Below are positions 17,105-24,193 of a stretch of DNA of 64,000 nucleotides, in pieces. Every line of letters starts with the position of its first letter. The stretch's first letter is position 1. A program made the translations under genes and the position numbers. Source of the stretch: Gemmatimonadota bacterium. Lineage in GTDB: Bacteria > Latescibacterota > UBA2968 > GCA-2709665. The notes under the pieces were generated by a model. That model was not told where the DNA came from and ran no database searches. It saw only the letters and a program-made list of their open reading frames with translations. The stretch lies in the NCBI GenBank assembly GCA_028877215.1, contig JAPPFJ010000014.1:101747-165746 (forward strand), written 5' to 3'.

Positions 17105-18118
17105 CTATCCTGACGAAACCAGCTTGAGCTCTTCCAGTTTATCCATCGCCCGCCCTGAATCCACGGTTTCCCTGGCCAGTTCCAGAGCCGCCGGCAGATC
17201 ATCCGCCGCACCGCCCGCCACGATTGCGGCTGCCGCGTTCAACAGAACGATGTCAAGCCGCGGCCCCGGCTCGCCATTCAGCACCCTGCGAAGGATCGCC
17301 GCATTGGTCTCCGCGTTGCCCCCGGCCAGATCGTCTGCCGAAGCCCTCGCGATTCCCAGGTCCTCGGGCGTGATCTCATATGTGGACACGGTCCCGCCCT
17401 TCAATTCGCTCACCTGCGTTGGTCCGGTCGTGCTGATCTCATCCAGTCCGTCCAGCCCGTGTACCACAAACGCACGTTCCGACGCCAATTTTCGCAAGAC
17501 CTCCGCCAGCGTGCCGGTCAGAGATCGACTGTATACCCCGATCAGGTGTCGGGTTGCGCCCGCCGGATTGGTCAGCGGCCCCAGAGCGTTGAAGATCGTG
17601 CGCGCGCCAAGCTCGCGTCTGGGCCCGATCGCATATTTCATGGCGCCGTGCAATGCCGGAGCGAACAGAAATCCGATGCCTGCGTCATCCAGACACCGCC
17701 CCATCGTCCCGGGCGACGCTTCGATATTCACCCCCAGTTCCTTCAGAACGTCGGCGCTTCCACAGAGGCTGGATGCGGCGCGGTTGCCATGTTTCGCGAC
17801 ACACAGTCCCGCGCCGGCCACCACGAACGCCGCTGCCGTGGAGATATTGAAAGTTCCCGATCCGTCGCCGCCGGTTCCGCATGTATCGACTACCGTCCGG
17901 TGCCGCGTTACAACCCGCGTCGCCCTGTCCCTCATCACTTCCGCGGCGCCGGCGATCTCCTCTACTGTCTCGCCCTTGACCCGCAAAGCGACCAGGAACG
18001 CGCCGATCTGCGCGTCCGTGGCCCCGCCCGACATAATCTGGTTCATCGTCCCGATCATCCGTTCACGTGGCAGGTCCTGCCCCTCAATCAGTTTCGCAAT
18101 CGCATCCTGTATCGCCAT
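17105..18118 (-). CDS. trpD: Anthranilate phosphoribosyltransferase
   Basis: The 337-aa enzyme shows VDTCGTGGDGSGTFNIST (PRPP loop), VAKHGNRAASSLCGSADVLKELG (anthranilate/PRPP sites), FNALGPLTNPA and VHGLDGLDEIS. It transfers a phosphoribosyl group to anthranilate. The ATG at 18116-18118 has GGGGAG 6 nt upstream; a frame to 18169 exists but adds unconserved residues. The protein is not fused to TrpG. Confidence 0.97.
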   Translation of the reverse strand: MAIQDAIAKLIEGQDLPRERMIGTMNQIMSGGATDAQIGAFLVALRVKGETVEEIAGAAEVMRDRATRVVTRHRTVVDTCGTGGDGSGTFNISTAAAFVVAGAGLCVAKHGNRAASSLCGSADVLKELGVNIEASPGTMGRCLDDAGIGFLFAPALHGAMKYAIGPRRELGARTIFNALGPLTNPAGATRHLIGVYSRSLTGTLAEVLRKLASERAFVVHGLDGLDEISTTGPTQVSELKGGTVSTYEITPEDLGIARASADDLAGGNAETNAAILRRVLNGEPGPRLDIVLLNAAAAIVAGGAADDLPAALELARETVDSGRAMDKLEELKLVSSG

Positions 18119-18173
18119 AGCCATCTCCCCGACGTGCAAACAGAGAACGGGACCGGATTCCCGGCCCACGAAA

Positions 18174-18737
18174 TCAGCCTTCCAGAAAATTCCTCAACAG
18201 CACTTTGCCTTCGGCCGTCAATATGGATTCGGGATGAAACTGCACGCCCTCAACCGGATATTTCCTGTGCCGCAGACCCATGATTATACCGTCGTGTGTC
18301 TGCGCGGACACCTCGAGGCAGTCCGGCAGGCTCTCACGCTCCACAATCAGCGAATGGTAACGCGTTGCGATGAAGGGCTGCGTCATTTCACTGAAAATCG
18401 TACGTCCGTCGTGATGAATCTCAGACACCTTCCCGTGGAGAATTGCAGGGGCCCTCACGACCTTGCCGCCAAAGGCCTGTCCGATGCACTGGTGCCCGAG
18501 ACAGACCCCCAGCATCGGAATCCGGCCGCTAAACCGCCGGACCAGATCCACGGAGATTCCCGCCTCGTTCGGCGTGCAGGGACCGGGCGAAATCACCACC
18601 TTCTCGGGTTGGGTTTCGTCAATCCGGTCCAGTTCGATCTGATCGTTCCTGAACACTTCCATCCGGGCGCCCAACTCACCCAGATACTGAACCAGATTGT
18701 ACGTGAAGGAGTCGTAATTGTCGATTACCAGGATCAT
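18174..18737 (-). CDS. trpG: Anthranilate synthase component II (glutamine amidotransferase)
   Basis: The 187-aa class I amidotransferase has [18 protein letters not shown], the oxyanion-hole [11 protein letters not shown], nucleophile Cys in [15 protein letters not shown], and the His/Glu pair in [11 protein letters not shown]. It supplies ammonia to TrpE. The same family can serve PabA; the position between trpE and trpD supports TrpG, and it may be shared with folate synthesis, as no pabA is seen here. Confidence 0.96.
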   Translation of the reverse strand: MILVIDNYDSFTYNLVQYLGELGARMEVFRNDQIELDRIDETQPEKVVISPGPCTPNEAGISVDLVRRFSGRIPMLGVCLGHQCIGQAFGGKVVRAPAILHGKVSEIHHDGRTIFSEMTQPFIATRYHSLIVERESLPDCLEVSAQTHDGIIMGLRHRKYPVEGVQFHPESILTAEGKVLLRNFLEG

Positions 18738-18785
18738 AGGAGAACAATACCAGATTGTTTAGAATGCCAGCGTACATTGTTGAAG

Positions 18786-20267
18786 CTACACCGCACCCTC
18801 CGCCAGTTCCACCGCCCGGAACAGCGCCTTCGCCTTATTAACCGTTTCCTGATGCTCGTTTTCCGGTATGGAATCGAACACGATCCCTCCGCCGGCCTGG
18901 ACGTACGCTTTCCGTCCCTGCAGAACCATCGTACGTATGGCGATGCACGTATCCATATTGCCCGAAAAGTCGATATAGCCCACCGCTCCCGAGTACGGTC
19001 CGCGGCGGGTCGGCTCCAGCTCGTCGATAATCTCCATCGCGCGGATCTTGGGCGCACCGGAAACCGTGCCTGCCGGATAACAGGCATACAGCGCATCCAG
19101 TGCATCCACGCCGTCCTTGAGATGCCCCCGAACGTTCGAGACAATATGCATAACGTGAGAATAGCGCTCAATCGCCATCTGTTCCGTTACACGTACTGTA
19201 TCGTAACGCGATACGCGGCCCACGTCATTGCGGCCCAGATCCAGAAGCATGATATGCTCCGCACGTTCCTTCTCATCCGCCAGCAGGTCCGTCGCGAGAG
19301 CGGAGTCCTCCTCTTCCGTAGCCCCCCTCCAGCGTGTGCCCGCAATGGGACGCACCTGCACGACGCCATTCTCAACGCGCACCAGCAGCTCCGGAGATGC
19401 GCCGACGAGTTGCACGTCCTTGAAGTCCAGATGAAACATATATGGCGACGGATTCACCGTGCGCAGCGCCCGGTAAATGTCCAGGGACCCCACGGTAATC
19501 TCCGTCTCGAAGCGCTGAGAGAGTACAACCTGAAAGATATCGCCCGCCACGATATATTCCTTGCAGCGACGCACCTTGTCCAGAAAGACAGACCGCTCCG
19601 TGTTCGACCGGATTTCTCCCGCCCGGTTGCGCGGTGTTCCCGGCGGAACACCGTTCACGGGAACCGGACCGCGCAATGCCGCTTCCAGCGCATCGACTCG
19701 CGCTTCCGCCTCACGGTAATTCCGTTCGATATCTCCCGAGGTATGTACGTTGGATATCAGATGGATTTTCTGCCGTACGTTGTCGAAGCCAAGGAGCGTA
19801 TCGTAGAAGAGCAACTCGACGTCCGGCAGGCCGTGGTCGTCGTGCGTTCGATCGGGGATGTTCTCGACCAGACGGATTGCGTCGTAGGCCACGTAGCCAA
19901 CGGCTCCGCCGGTAAACCGGGGCAGTCCCTCCAACTGGGCCGAACGGTATTTTCCCAGCAGACGCCTGAGTTCGGCAATGGGCGATCCCTCGTATATCCT
20001 CACGTCGCCCCGCTTCAGATCCTCCACCTCTATCCGGGATTTCCACGAGCGAAACGCGAGAAACGGCTCCACGCCCAGGAAGGAATAGCGACCGATCTTT
20101 TCCCCTCCTTCCACGCTCTCGAAAAGAAAGCTGTAGGGACTCCCTGGCCGCAGTTTCAAATAGGCGGACACCGGGGTTTCCGTATCTCCGAGGATTTCCC
20201 GTGAGATCGGAACAATTCCCCGTCCCCTGGCCAGCGTCTTCAACGTTTCCAGATCGGGTGTGTTCAT
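18786..20267 (-). CDS. trpE: Anthranilate synthase component I
   Basis: The 493-aa protein has the N-terminal Trp-sensing region with SFLFESVEGGEKIGRYSFLG (the LLES-type feedback site) and the C-terminal chorismate-binding domain: GDIFQVVLSQRF, NPSPYMFHLDF, GASPELLVR, RPIAGTR, LGRNDVGRV and GTVSGAPKIRAME. It makes anthranilate from chorismate and is probably feedback-inhibited by Trp. I chose the ATG at 20265-20267. A frame to 20309 would begin inside the attenuator's terminator hairpin, which argues against it. Confidence 0.96.
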   Translation of the reverse strand: MNTPDLETLKTLARGRGIVPISREILGDTETPVSAYLKLRPGSPYSFLFESVEGGEKIGRYSFLGVEPFLAFRSWKSRIEVEDLKRGDVRIYEGSPIAELRRLLGKYRSAQLEGLPRFTGGAVGYVAYDAIRLVENIPDRTHDDHGLPDVELLFYDTLLGFDNVRQKIHLISNVHTSGDIERNYREAEARVDALEAALRGPVPVNGVPPGTPRNRAGEIRSNTERSVFLDKVRRCKEYIVAGDIFQVVLSQRFETEITVGSLDIYRALRTVNPSPYMFHLDFKDVQLVGASPELLVRVENGVVQVRPIAGTRWRGATEEEDSALATDLLADEKERAEHIMLLDLGRNDVGRVSRYDTVRVTEQMAIERYSHVMHIVSNVRGHLKDGVDALDALYACYPAGTVSGAPKIRAMEIIDELEPTRRGPYSGAVGYIDFSGNMDTCIAIRTMVLQGRKAYVQAGGGIVFDSIPENEHQETVNKAKALFRAVELAEGAV

Positions 20268-20282
20268 GAGTTCCGACAGATC

Positions 20283-20311
20283 AAAAAAAAACCGTGAGCA
20301 GATGCCCACGG
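20283..20311 (-). terminator. Attenuator terminator hairpin (3:4) before trpE
   Basis: On the minus strand the sequence reads CCGTGGGC-ATCT-GCTCACGG (20292-20311), an 8-bp stem with one G-U, followed by nine T residues (complement of 20283-20291). It ends 16 bp before the trpE ATG and 26 bp after the leader peptide stop codon. It is the classical intrinsic terminator expected of an attenuator. Confidence 0.9.
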
Positions 20312-20413
20312 CCCGGTTTCCAACTTTTCCAGCAGATTACTCGCGTGGGCAGACACAACATTCCGCGGCCTCCCGGTAATACAACCGGAAGGAGCGATAA
20401 AAATACCCACGCC
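20303..20413 (-). promoter_or_regulatory. Aromatic amino-acid attenuator (regions 1, 2, 3)
   Basis: Three segments can pair alternately on the transcript. Region 1, GGCGTGGGTA (complement of 20404-20413), follows the Trp codon of the leader. Region 2, TGCCCACGC (complement of 20343-20351), ends the leader frame. Region 3, CCGTGGGCA (complement of 20303-20311), is the 5' arm of the terminator. Regions 1 and 2 pair over 9 bp with one wobble, and regions 2 and 3 over 8 bp. A ribosome stalled at the Trp or following Tyr/Phe codons would cover region 1, leaving region 2 to pair with region 3 and block the terminator. This mechanism is inferred from the pairing. Confidence 0.85.
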
Positions 20414-20444
20414 AGGAAATTCCGTTTGTGACATGGTCCGTCAC
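20337..20444 (-). CDS. Leader peptide rich in Trp, Tyr and Phe codons
   Basis: A 35-codon frame begins with GTG at 20442-20444, 7 nt after a GGAGG Shine-Dalgarno, and stops at TAA 20337-20339. Residues 11-23 read WRGYFYRSFRLYY: one Trp, four Tyr and two Phe in 13 codons. A Cys-rich end (CCVCPRE) overlaps attenuator region 2. It lies between the promoter and the terminator hairpin of trpE. Its role as a sensor of charged aromatic tRNAs is inferred from position, composition and the alternative RNA pairings. No similar peptide is known to me by name. Confidence 0.85.
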   Translation of the reverse strand: MTDHVTNGISWRGYFYRSFRLYYREAAECCVCPRE

Positions 20445-20523
20445 GTTCGATCCTCCACAGTCCTCAGCCCTGCCCACGTCGTACCGGGTGACGGCAAACA
20501 ATCGCTGTGACAGGAGCGATCTA

Positions 20524-20552
20524 ACTTTAAACAATCACATCGAGAGTGTCAA
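20524..20552 (-). promoter_or_regulatory. Sigma-70 promoter of the aromatic supraoperon
   Basis: Minus strand: TTGACA (complement of 20547-20552), 17-bp spacer, TAAAGT (complement of 20524-20529). The -35 is a perfect consensus and the -10 matches four of six. Transcription would start near 20516, about 70 nt before the leader GTG and 250 nt before trpE. No clear TrpR-type operator palindrome is seen over it. Confidence 0.85.
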
Positions 20553-20679
20553 GGAAATTCCATATCTCGGCTCATTCGAAAACCTGGATAAACAGGATGG
20601 GCAGGACAAGAAACGGTACGCATCCGGCGGCAACCCGGGGCCCGGATCCAGGTATCCCTGCAAACATTGCGGTATCCAC

Positions 20680-21411
20680 TCAACCTCTTCCCACGTACAG
20701 CTGCCCTACCGGCAACACAATCGCTTCCAGCATGTTGACGTGAAGCGGCAGCGTCGCCATGGTGACCGCGGCCTGAGCCAATTCATCCACCGTCATCATT
20801 GGCTCATCGTCCGTGGGCGCGTCGGACTCCTGGCGGCGTTCGACCAGCGTGTTGCCCGGGTGCAGGCATGAGCAGACGATCCGGTAGTCCCTGCCGTCAA
20901 GCGCCGTGGCATGTGTCAGTCCGGTAATTCCGAATTTGCTGGTGCTGTATGGAGCGGAATCCGGGCGGACACGCTGTGCGGAAATGCTGCCGATATTGAT
21001 GATACGGCCTCCGCCCTGTTCCTTCATGATGCGAAACGCCGCCCGCGTGCAGAGAAAGGGTCCGCGCAGGTTCACCGCCATCGCCCGGTCCCAGGCTGAA
21101 GCGGAGAGCTCGTCGATTCGTCCCCCGTCAAAAGCGGCCGCGTTATTCACCAGCACATCCACCCTCCCGAAACGCTCCATCGCTTTCGCGAATACCGATT
21201 CCACCTGCGATTCGTCGGTGACGTCAGCCGGAGCGACGACCGCCTCCACGCCCTCCGTCCTCATTTCTTCCGCCGCTGATTCAAGCTTTTCGACCGTTCT
21301 GGCCGTCAACACCAGGCTCGCGCCCTCTTTGGCGAACGCGCGCGCAATTCCCTTCCCGATTCCCTGATTTCCGCCGGTTACCACCGCGACTCTACCTTCG
21401 AGCTTTGACAT
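20680..21411 (-). CDS. SDR-family NAD(P)-dependent oxidoreductase
   Basis: The 243-aa classical short-chain dehydrogenase has TGGNQGIGKGIA (cofactor loop, residues 12-23), ADVTDE, VLVNNAAA, the catalytic Ser in IINIGSIS and the YSTSK Tyr/Lys pair. The C-terminus VLPVGQLYVGRG is typical of the 3-oxoacyl-reductase-like branch. The substrate is unknown. It is on the same strand as the trp operon and upstream of its promoter; a 127-bp spacer separates them. Confidence 0.85.
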   Translation of the reverse strand: MSKLEGRVAVVTGGNQGIGKGIARAFAKEGASLVLTARTVEKLESAAEEMRTEGVEAVVAPADVTDESQVESVFAKAMERFGRVDVLVNNAAAFDGGRIDELSASAWDRAMAVNLRGPFLCTRAAFRIMKEQGGGRIINIGSISAQRVRPDSAPYSTSKFGITGLTHATALDGRDYRIVCSCLHPGNTLVERRQESDAPTDDEPMMTVDELAQAAVTMATLPLHVNMLEAIVLPVGQLYVGRG

Positions 21412-21462
21412 ATCTAAAGCCTCCCGGCAACCCTTCCTTAAGATAAGGACGGGAAATTGGCC

Positions 21463-21532
21463 TCCTGTCCCGGAAACGTGTTCCCTTATTACATCGGCGG
21501 CAGAATGGTGAGAAATTTAGGTGACAGAACAC
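21463..21532 (+). mobile_element. MITE-like repeat R1, copy C (internally deleted)
   Basis: The two ends of R1 are present (CTGTCCCGGAAA at 21465-21476 and GACAGAACAC at 21523-21532), with the internal ATCGGCGGCAGAATGGTGAG segment that copies A and B also carry. The central approximately 80 bp are missing. It lies in the 253-bp gap between the SDR gene and the membrane hydrolase gene. Confidence 0.6.
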
Positions 21533-21560
21533 CGAAATGTCAAGTTGCGTTTGCGCGGGT

Positions 21561-21588
21561 TTGATTCAACCGGAGCATTGAGTATATT
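21561..21588 (+). promoter_or_regulatory. Putative sigma-70 promoter for the membrane hydrolase gene
   Basis: TTGATT (21561-21566), 16-bp spacer, TATATT (21583-21588), 77 bp upstream of the ATG at 21665. The R3 right-end repeat (21618-21650) lies between this promoter and the gene. Confidence 0.55.
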
Positions 21589-21617
21589 ATTAATCTTGCA
21601 CTGAAGAGGCGTTGCGC

Positions 21618-21650
21618 GCGAAGACCGCTTGGATTTTTGAGACAGCTTCC
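21618..21650. repeat. Right-end fragment of repeat R3
   Basis: 33 bp matching 10290-10322 at 28 positions, including the GCGAAGACCGCT block and the terminal GACAGCTTC. No left end is found nearby, so it is a solo end or an old fragment in the 5' untranslated part of the next gene. Confidence 0.55.
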
Positions 21651-21664
21651 TGGGGGCAAAAGGC

Positions 21665-22669
21665 ATGGATACCCCGACACACGGCCTGGTTGGCCGACTG
21701 GTTGCGCGATCCGTGTGGCCGCAGAACCGGGGGTTTGTGAATCTGGTGACCGTTACCAGCATATTGCCGGACGTGGATGTGTTCTTTTCAGGTGACGCGC
21801 TCGACAGCCTGCAGACGCACCGTGGGGTGACACATTCGTTTTTTGGCGCCGCAATCGGCGCGTTTGTCGTTGCCTGGGCTGTCCGGCGTTTTATACTCAA
21901 GGACGTCCCTTTCACAAAGCTTTATGCGGTCGCTCTTACCGGCTTGTTGCTGCACATACTGTTCGACGTGGTAACCTCGTACGGCACCATGGTCCTTATG
22001 CCGTTTTCCAGGTACCGGGCGTTGTTCGACGTGCTGTTTGTTATCGACCCCTATCTGGATCTGATTCTTATCGGCGGACTGGTTCTCGGGTGGAAGGCAT
22101 GGCGGCCGGATGGGTACCGTCTGGGTTTGGCGGCGCTTACGGCTTATATGGTCTTCAATGTCGCCGTTTCGGGTATAACCTGCCTGTATCTGGACCGCTG
22201 GGCATCGGAACGGGGACTGACGCCTGCAGCGGCGGTTCCTGTGCCTTTTTCTCCACTGCATCGGCGTGGAATCGTGTCTGGCGAGGAGGAATGGTACGAG
22301 GTGCCTGTGTCGTTGTATTCAGGGGTTGCGGACTCGCCGAACGTCTACCGTTCGGCGCTTGCCGAGCCCCGTCTGGAACCCCTGTGGGAGCGGCGGGACG
22401 GGCGGATATATCGCTGGTTCGCGCGTTTTCCGGCGGTAGTCGAGTCCGGCGAAAGCGGGCGGATGTTTCTGATTCATGATCTGCGGTTCGGGATTCGGCC
22501 CGACGCGCTGGGGTGGCTGGGTTCGCTGGCCTTGCAAACCGCGCTCGATCACAATCCGCAATTTCTGAACCGTCGGGCGTTTACACTGAGAGTTCGGCTC
22601 GACGAACGGGATCGGCTGGAGGAAGTGAAATATTCCGGCGGGGCGGTCGACCGCGATCGGAGGAACTGA
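21665..22669 (+). CDS. Membrane-bound metal-dependent hydrolase (YdjM/LexA-binding, PF04307-like)
   Basis: The 334-aa protein begins MDTPTHGLVGRL and contains ILPDVD, HRGVTHSFFG and LLHILFDVVTSYGT, the conserved His/Asp motifs of the YdjM-like inner-membrane hydrolase family. Four or so hydrophobic segments (about residues 60-76, 86-105, 122-140, 152-170) support a membrane location. The C-terminal 150 residues form a soluble domain without recognised motifs. The substrate is unknown for the family. The gene ends 5 bp before repeat R1 copy B. Confidence 0.8.
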   Translation: MDTPTHGLVGRLVARSVWPQNRGFVNLVTVTSILPDVDVFFSGDALDSLQTHRGVTHSFFGAAIGAFVVAWAVRRFILKDVPFTKLYAVALTGLLLHILFDVVTSYGTMVLMPFSRYRALFDVLFVIDPYLDLILIGGLVLGWKAWRPDGYRLGLAALTAYMVFNVAVSGITCLYLDRWASERGLTPAAAVPVPFSPLHRRGIVSGEEEWYEVPVSLYSGVADSPNVYRSALAEPRLEPLWERRDGRIYRWFARFPAVVESGESGRMFLIHDLRFGIRPDALGWLGSLALQTALDHNPQFLNRRAFTLRVRLDERDRLEEVKYSGGAVDRDRRN

Positions 22670-22674
22670 CGCAA

Positions 22675-22821
22675 GTGTTCTGTCCCATAAATTTCTCACC
22701 ATTCGGCCGCCGATTCATCCCGTCTCGCGGCGTTGGGCCGACCTTACGCAGGTCGGAGGCGCCTTGCGAGCCGGGCGACTCAACGGCCGAATTCAGGCAA
22801 CCTATTTCCGGGACAGAACAC
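22675..22821 (-). mobile_element. MITE-like repeat R1, copy B
   Basis: A 147-bp copy in inverse orientation to copy A. On the minus strand it begins GTGTTCTGTCCCGGAAAT and ends ATTTATGGGACAGAACAC. The body (ATTCGGCCGTTGAGTCGCCC and onwards) matches copy A closely. It fills the gap between the convergent hydrolase and tonB-like genes. Its end abuts the tonB-like stop codon: the TAG (complement of 22821-22823) spans the junction. Confidence 0.75.
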
Positions 22822-23627
22822 TAGCGCGAAACTGGCGCCGGCAGCCTTTGGACCTGTTGAACGGGCCGCGCCTCAAGCAGATTGTCCACAATTCGAAAAC
22901 GGATGGGACGGGTCATCCAGACCGCCACTGGCTTGTCGTTCTGGAGTGCGGGTCTGAAAACAAACCCGTAGACGGCTTCAAGGGCGGACGCGTGAAAGAT
23001 CCGGGGGCCTTTCTGAACGGAGGCCTCTTTGACCCGTCCGTCCGTACCGACCGCGAATTTCACGAACACAACCCCTTCCAGGCCCAGATCGTGGGCGTCC
23101 CTGGGATAGATGGGCAGGACCTCGCGCACCAGAACGGGTTCTTTCGACACGGCCCAGAAGTCTACGGCTTCTTCGTCAAGCTTCCGGCCCATGTCGCCAA
23201 GCGTGTCATCGATTTGTAGATTGGCGAGAAAGTCGATTTCGGACTCCTCGTCTTCCACGGTGTCAACGACCGCCACGCCATCCAGGTCGCCTGCGCCCAG
23301 GATGATTTCTTCACTTTCAGGCAGCGGCGTCTGCCAGGTTTCTGGAATGTCTTCCAGCGTGATGATAACCGGCGTGGTGTAGGATGGATAACTGCGAGAC
23401 TCGAACCCTGGAAAGAGAATGCAAGCAAGGGACAGGAGGATTGAGGAGAGGACAACTGAAACGCTGAAGATCTTCGGATAATGGCGCTTCAGGTCTGCGT
23501 CCGGATATTTGAAACGGACCACGGTGGGGACGATCCATGGCGGCGCCGAAGGGGCCGGGTAACGGATACGCTCCCTGAGATGACCGGGTCTCGATCGGCG
23601 CCAGGATATCGAGGACGCGGACGCCAT
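22821..23627 (-). CDS. TonB-family energy transducer
   Basis: The 268-aa protein has a cytoplasmic N-terminus, one membrane anchor (about residues 54-71), a short periplasmic acidic linker (rich in Asp/Glu, about 88-150) rather than the usual Pro-rich spacer, and a C-terminal TonB domain (about 168-250: PVLVREVLPIYP, GLEGVVFVKFAVGTDGRV, ALEAVYGFVFRPALQ). It would couple the proton motive force to an outer-membrane receptor. No exbBD is adjacent. The last residues (PAPVSR) are next to the R1 element and the stop lies at its edge. Confidence 0.85.
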   Translation of the reverse strand: MASASSISWRRSRPGHLRERIRYPAPSAPPWIVPTVVRFKYPDADLKRHYPKIFSVSVVLSSILLSLACILFPGFESRSYPSYTTPVIITLEDIPETWQTPLPESEEIILGAGDLDGVAVVDTVEDEESEIDFLANLQIDDTLGDMGRKLDEEAVDFWAVSKEPVLVREVLPIYPRDAHDLGLEGVVFVKFAVGTDGRVKEASVQKGPRIFHASALEAVYGFVFRPALQNDKPVAVWMTRPIRFRIVDNLLEARPVQQVQRLPAPVSR

Positions 23628-23647
23628 ACCGATTCCTTAAGGAAACA

Positions 23648-23685
23648 AATCCCGGCAAGTTCGAGTGCGGAACACGGCCGGGATT
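23648..23685 (-). terminator. Hairpin between the coiled-coil gene and tonB-like gene
   Basis: Arms AATCCCGGC (23648-23656) and GCCGGGATT (23677-23685) pair over 9 bp with a 20-nt loop. On the minus strand it is followed by TGTTTCC, on the plus strand by TTCTTG. It may end the transcript of the coiled-coil gene at 23779. The loop is long, so the call is tentative. Confidence 0.4.
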
Positions 23686-23778
23686 TTCTTGTCTCCCAGC
23701 CAGGCAGGTCGGAAGCAACCGCATGGAGGCGCAGGCCGATCAGGCGAGCACGCCGGCGCCCGGGGGTATGGACGAGTC

Positions 23779-24051
23779 TCACAGCTTGATGAGGGCGGCG
23801 AGAATGCCCGCCAGCGCCACCATGGTCGTAATCAGCCAGGCGAAACGGGATCCAATGAGTTCATTTGTCCGGTCAATACGTCTATTGGTCTCGTCAATGC
23901 GCTTATTGGTCTCGGCGTTCAGCTGGCGGAGGTCTTTGACGTCTTCGCGCAGCTGGAGGCGAAGGTCCTGCAGATCTTCGCGCAGATAGGCGACTCCCCA
24001 ATGGGTGTTATCCGGGGTGGGAGCAGCTTGAGGATCGGTCGTTTCGGCCAT
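23779..24051 (-). CDS. Small coiled-coil protein with C-terminal membrane anchor
   Basis: A 90-aa frame starting at ATG 24049-24051 gives a polar N-terminus, a heptad-rich coiled coil with repeated RIDETNRRIDRTNE-type units (about residues 22-66), and a C-terminal hydrophobic span (about 71-89). This layout is common in small tail-anchored proteins annotated as hypothetical. The open frame extends further upstream but overlaps the TPR gene in another frame, so I reject the extension. Function is unknown. Confidence 0.6.
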   Translation of the reverse strand: MAETTDPQAAPTPDNTHWGVAYLREDLQDLRLQLREDVKDLRQLNAETNKRIDETNRRIDRTNELIGSRFAWLITTMVALAGILAALIKL

Positions 24052-24193
24052 ATTCCCGCACTCGATCGAAAGGTAGGTATCGGCACGGCGTACGAGCGCG
24101 CAACTGAGTGCGCGTGATAAAATATACGGACTTGATCGTGATCGCGCAACCGGGCTTTGCCGGGCGGTCAGTGGATAGCTTCTTAGACCCTCG

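Noticed and set aside
17076..20204. A 1042-codon open frame on the plus strand, antisense to trpD, trpG and trpE
   Set aside because: It lies fully opposite three conserved Trp genes and its translation has no domain pattern. Long antisense frames are expected in GC-rich DNA.
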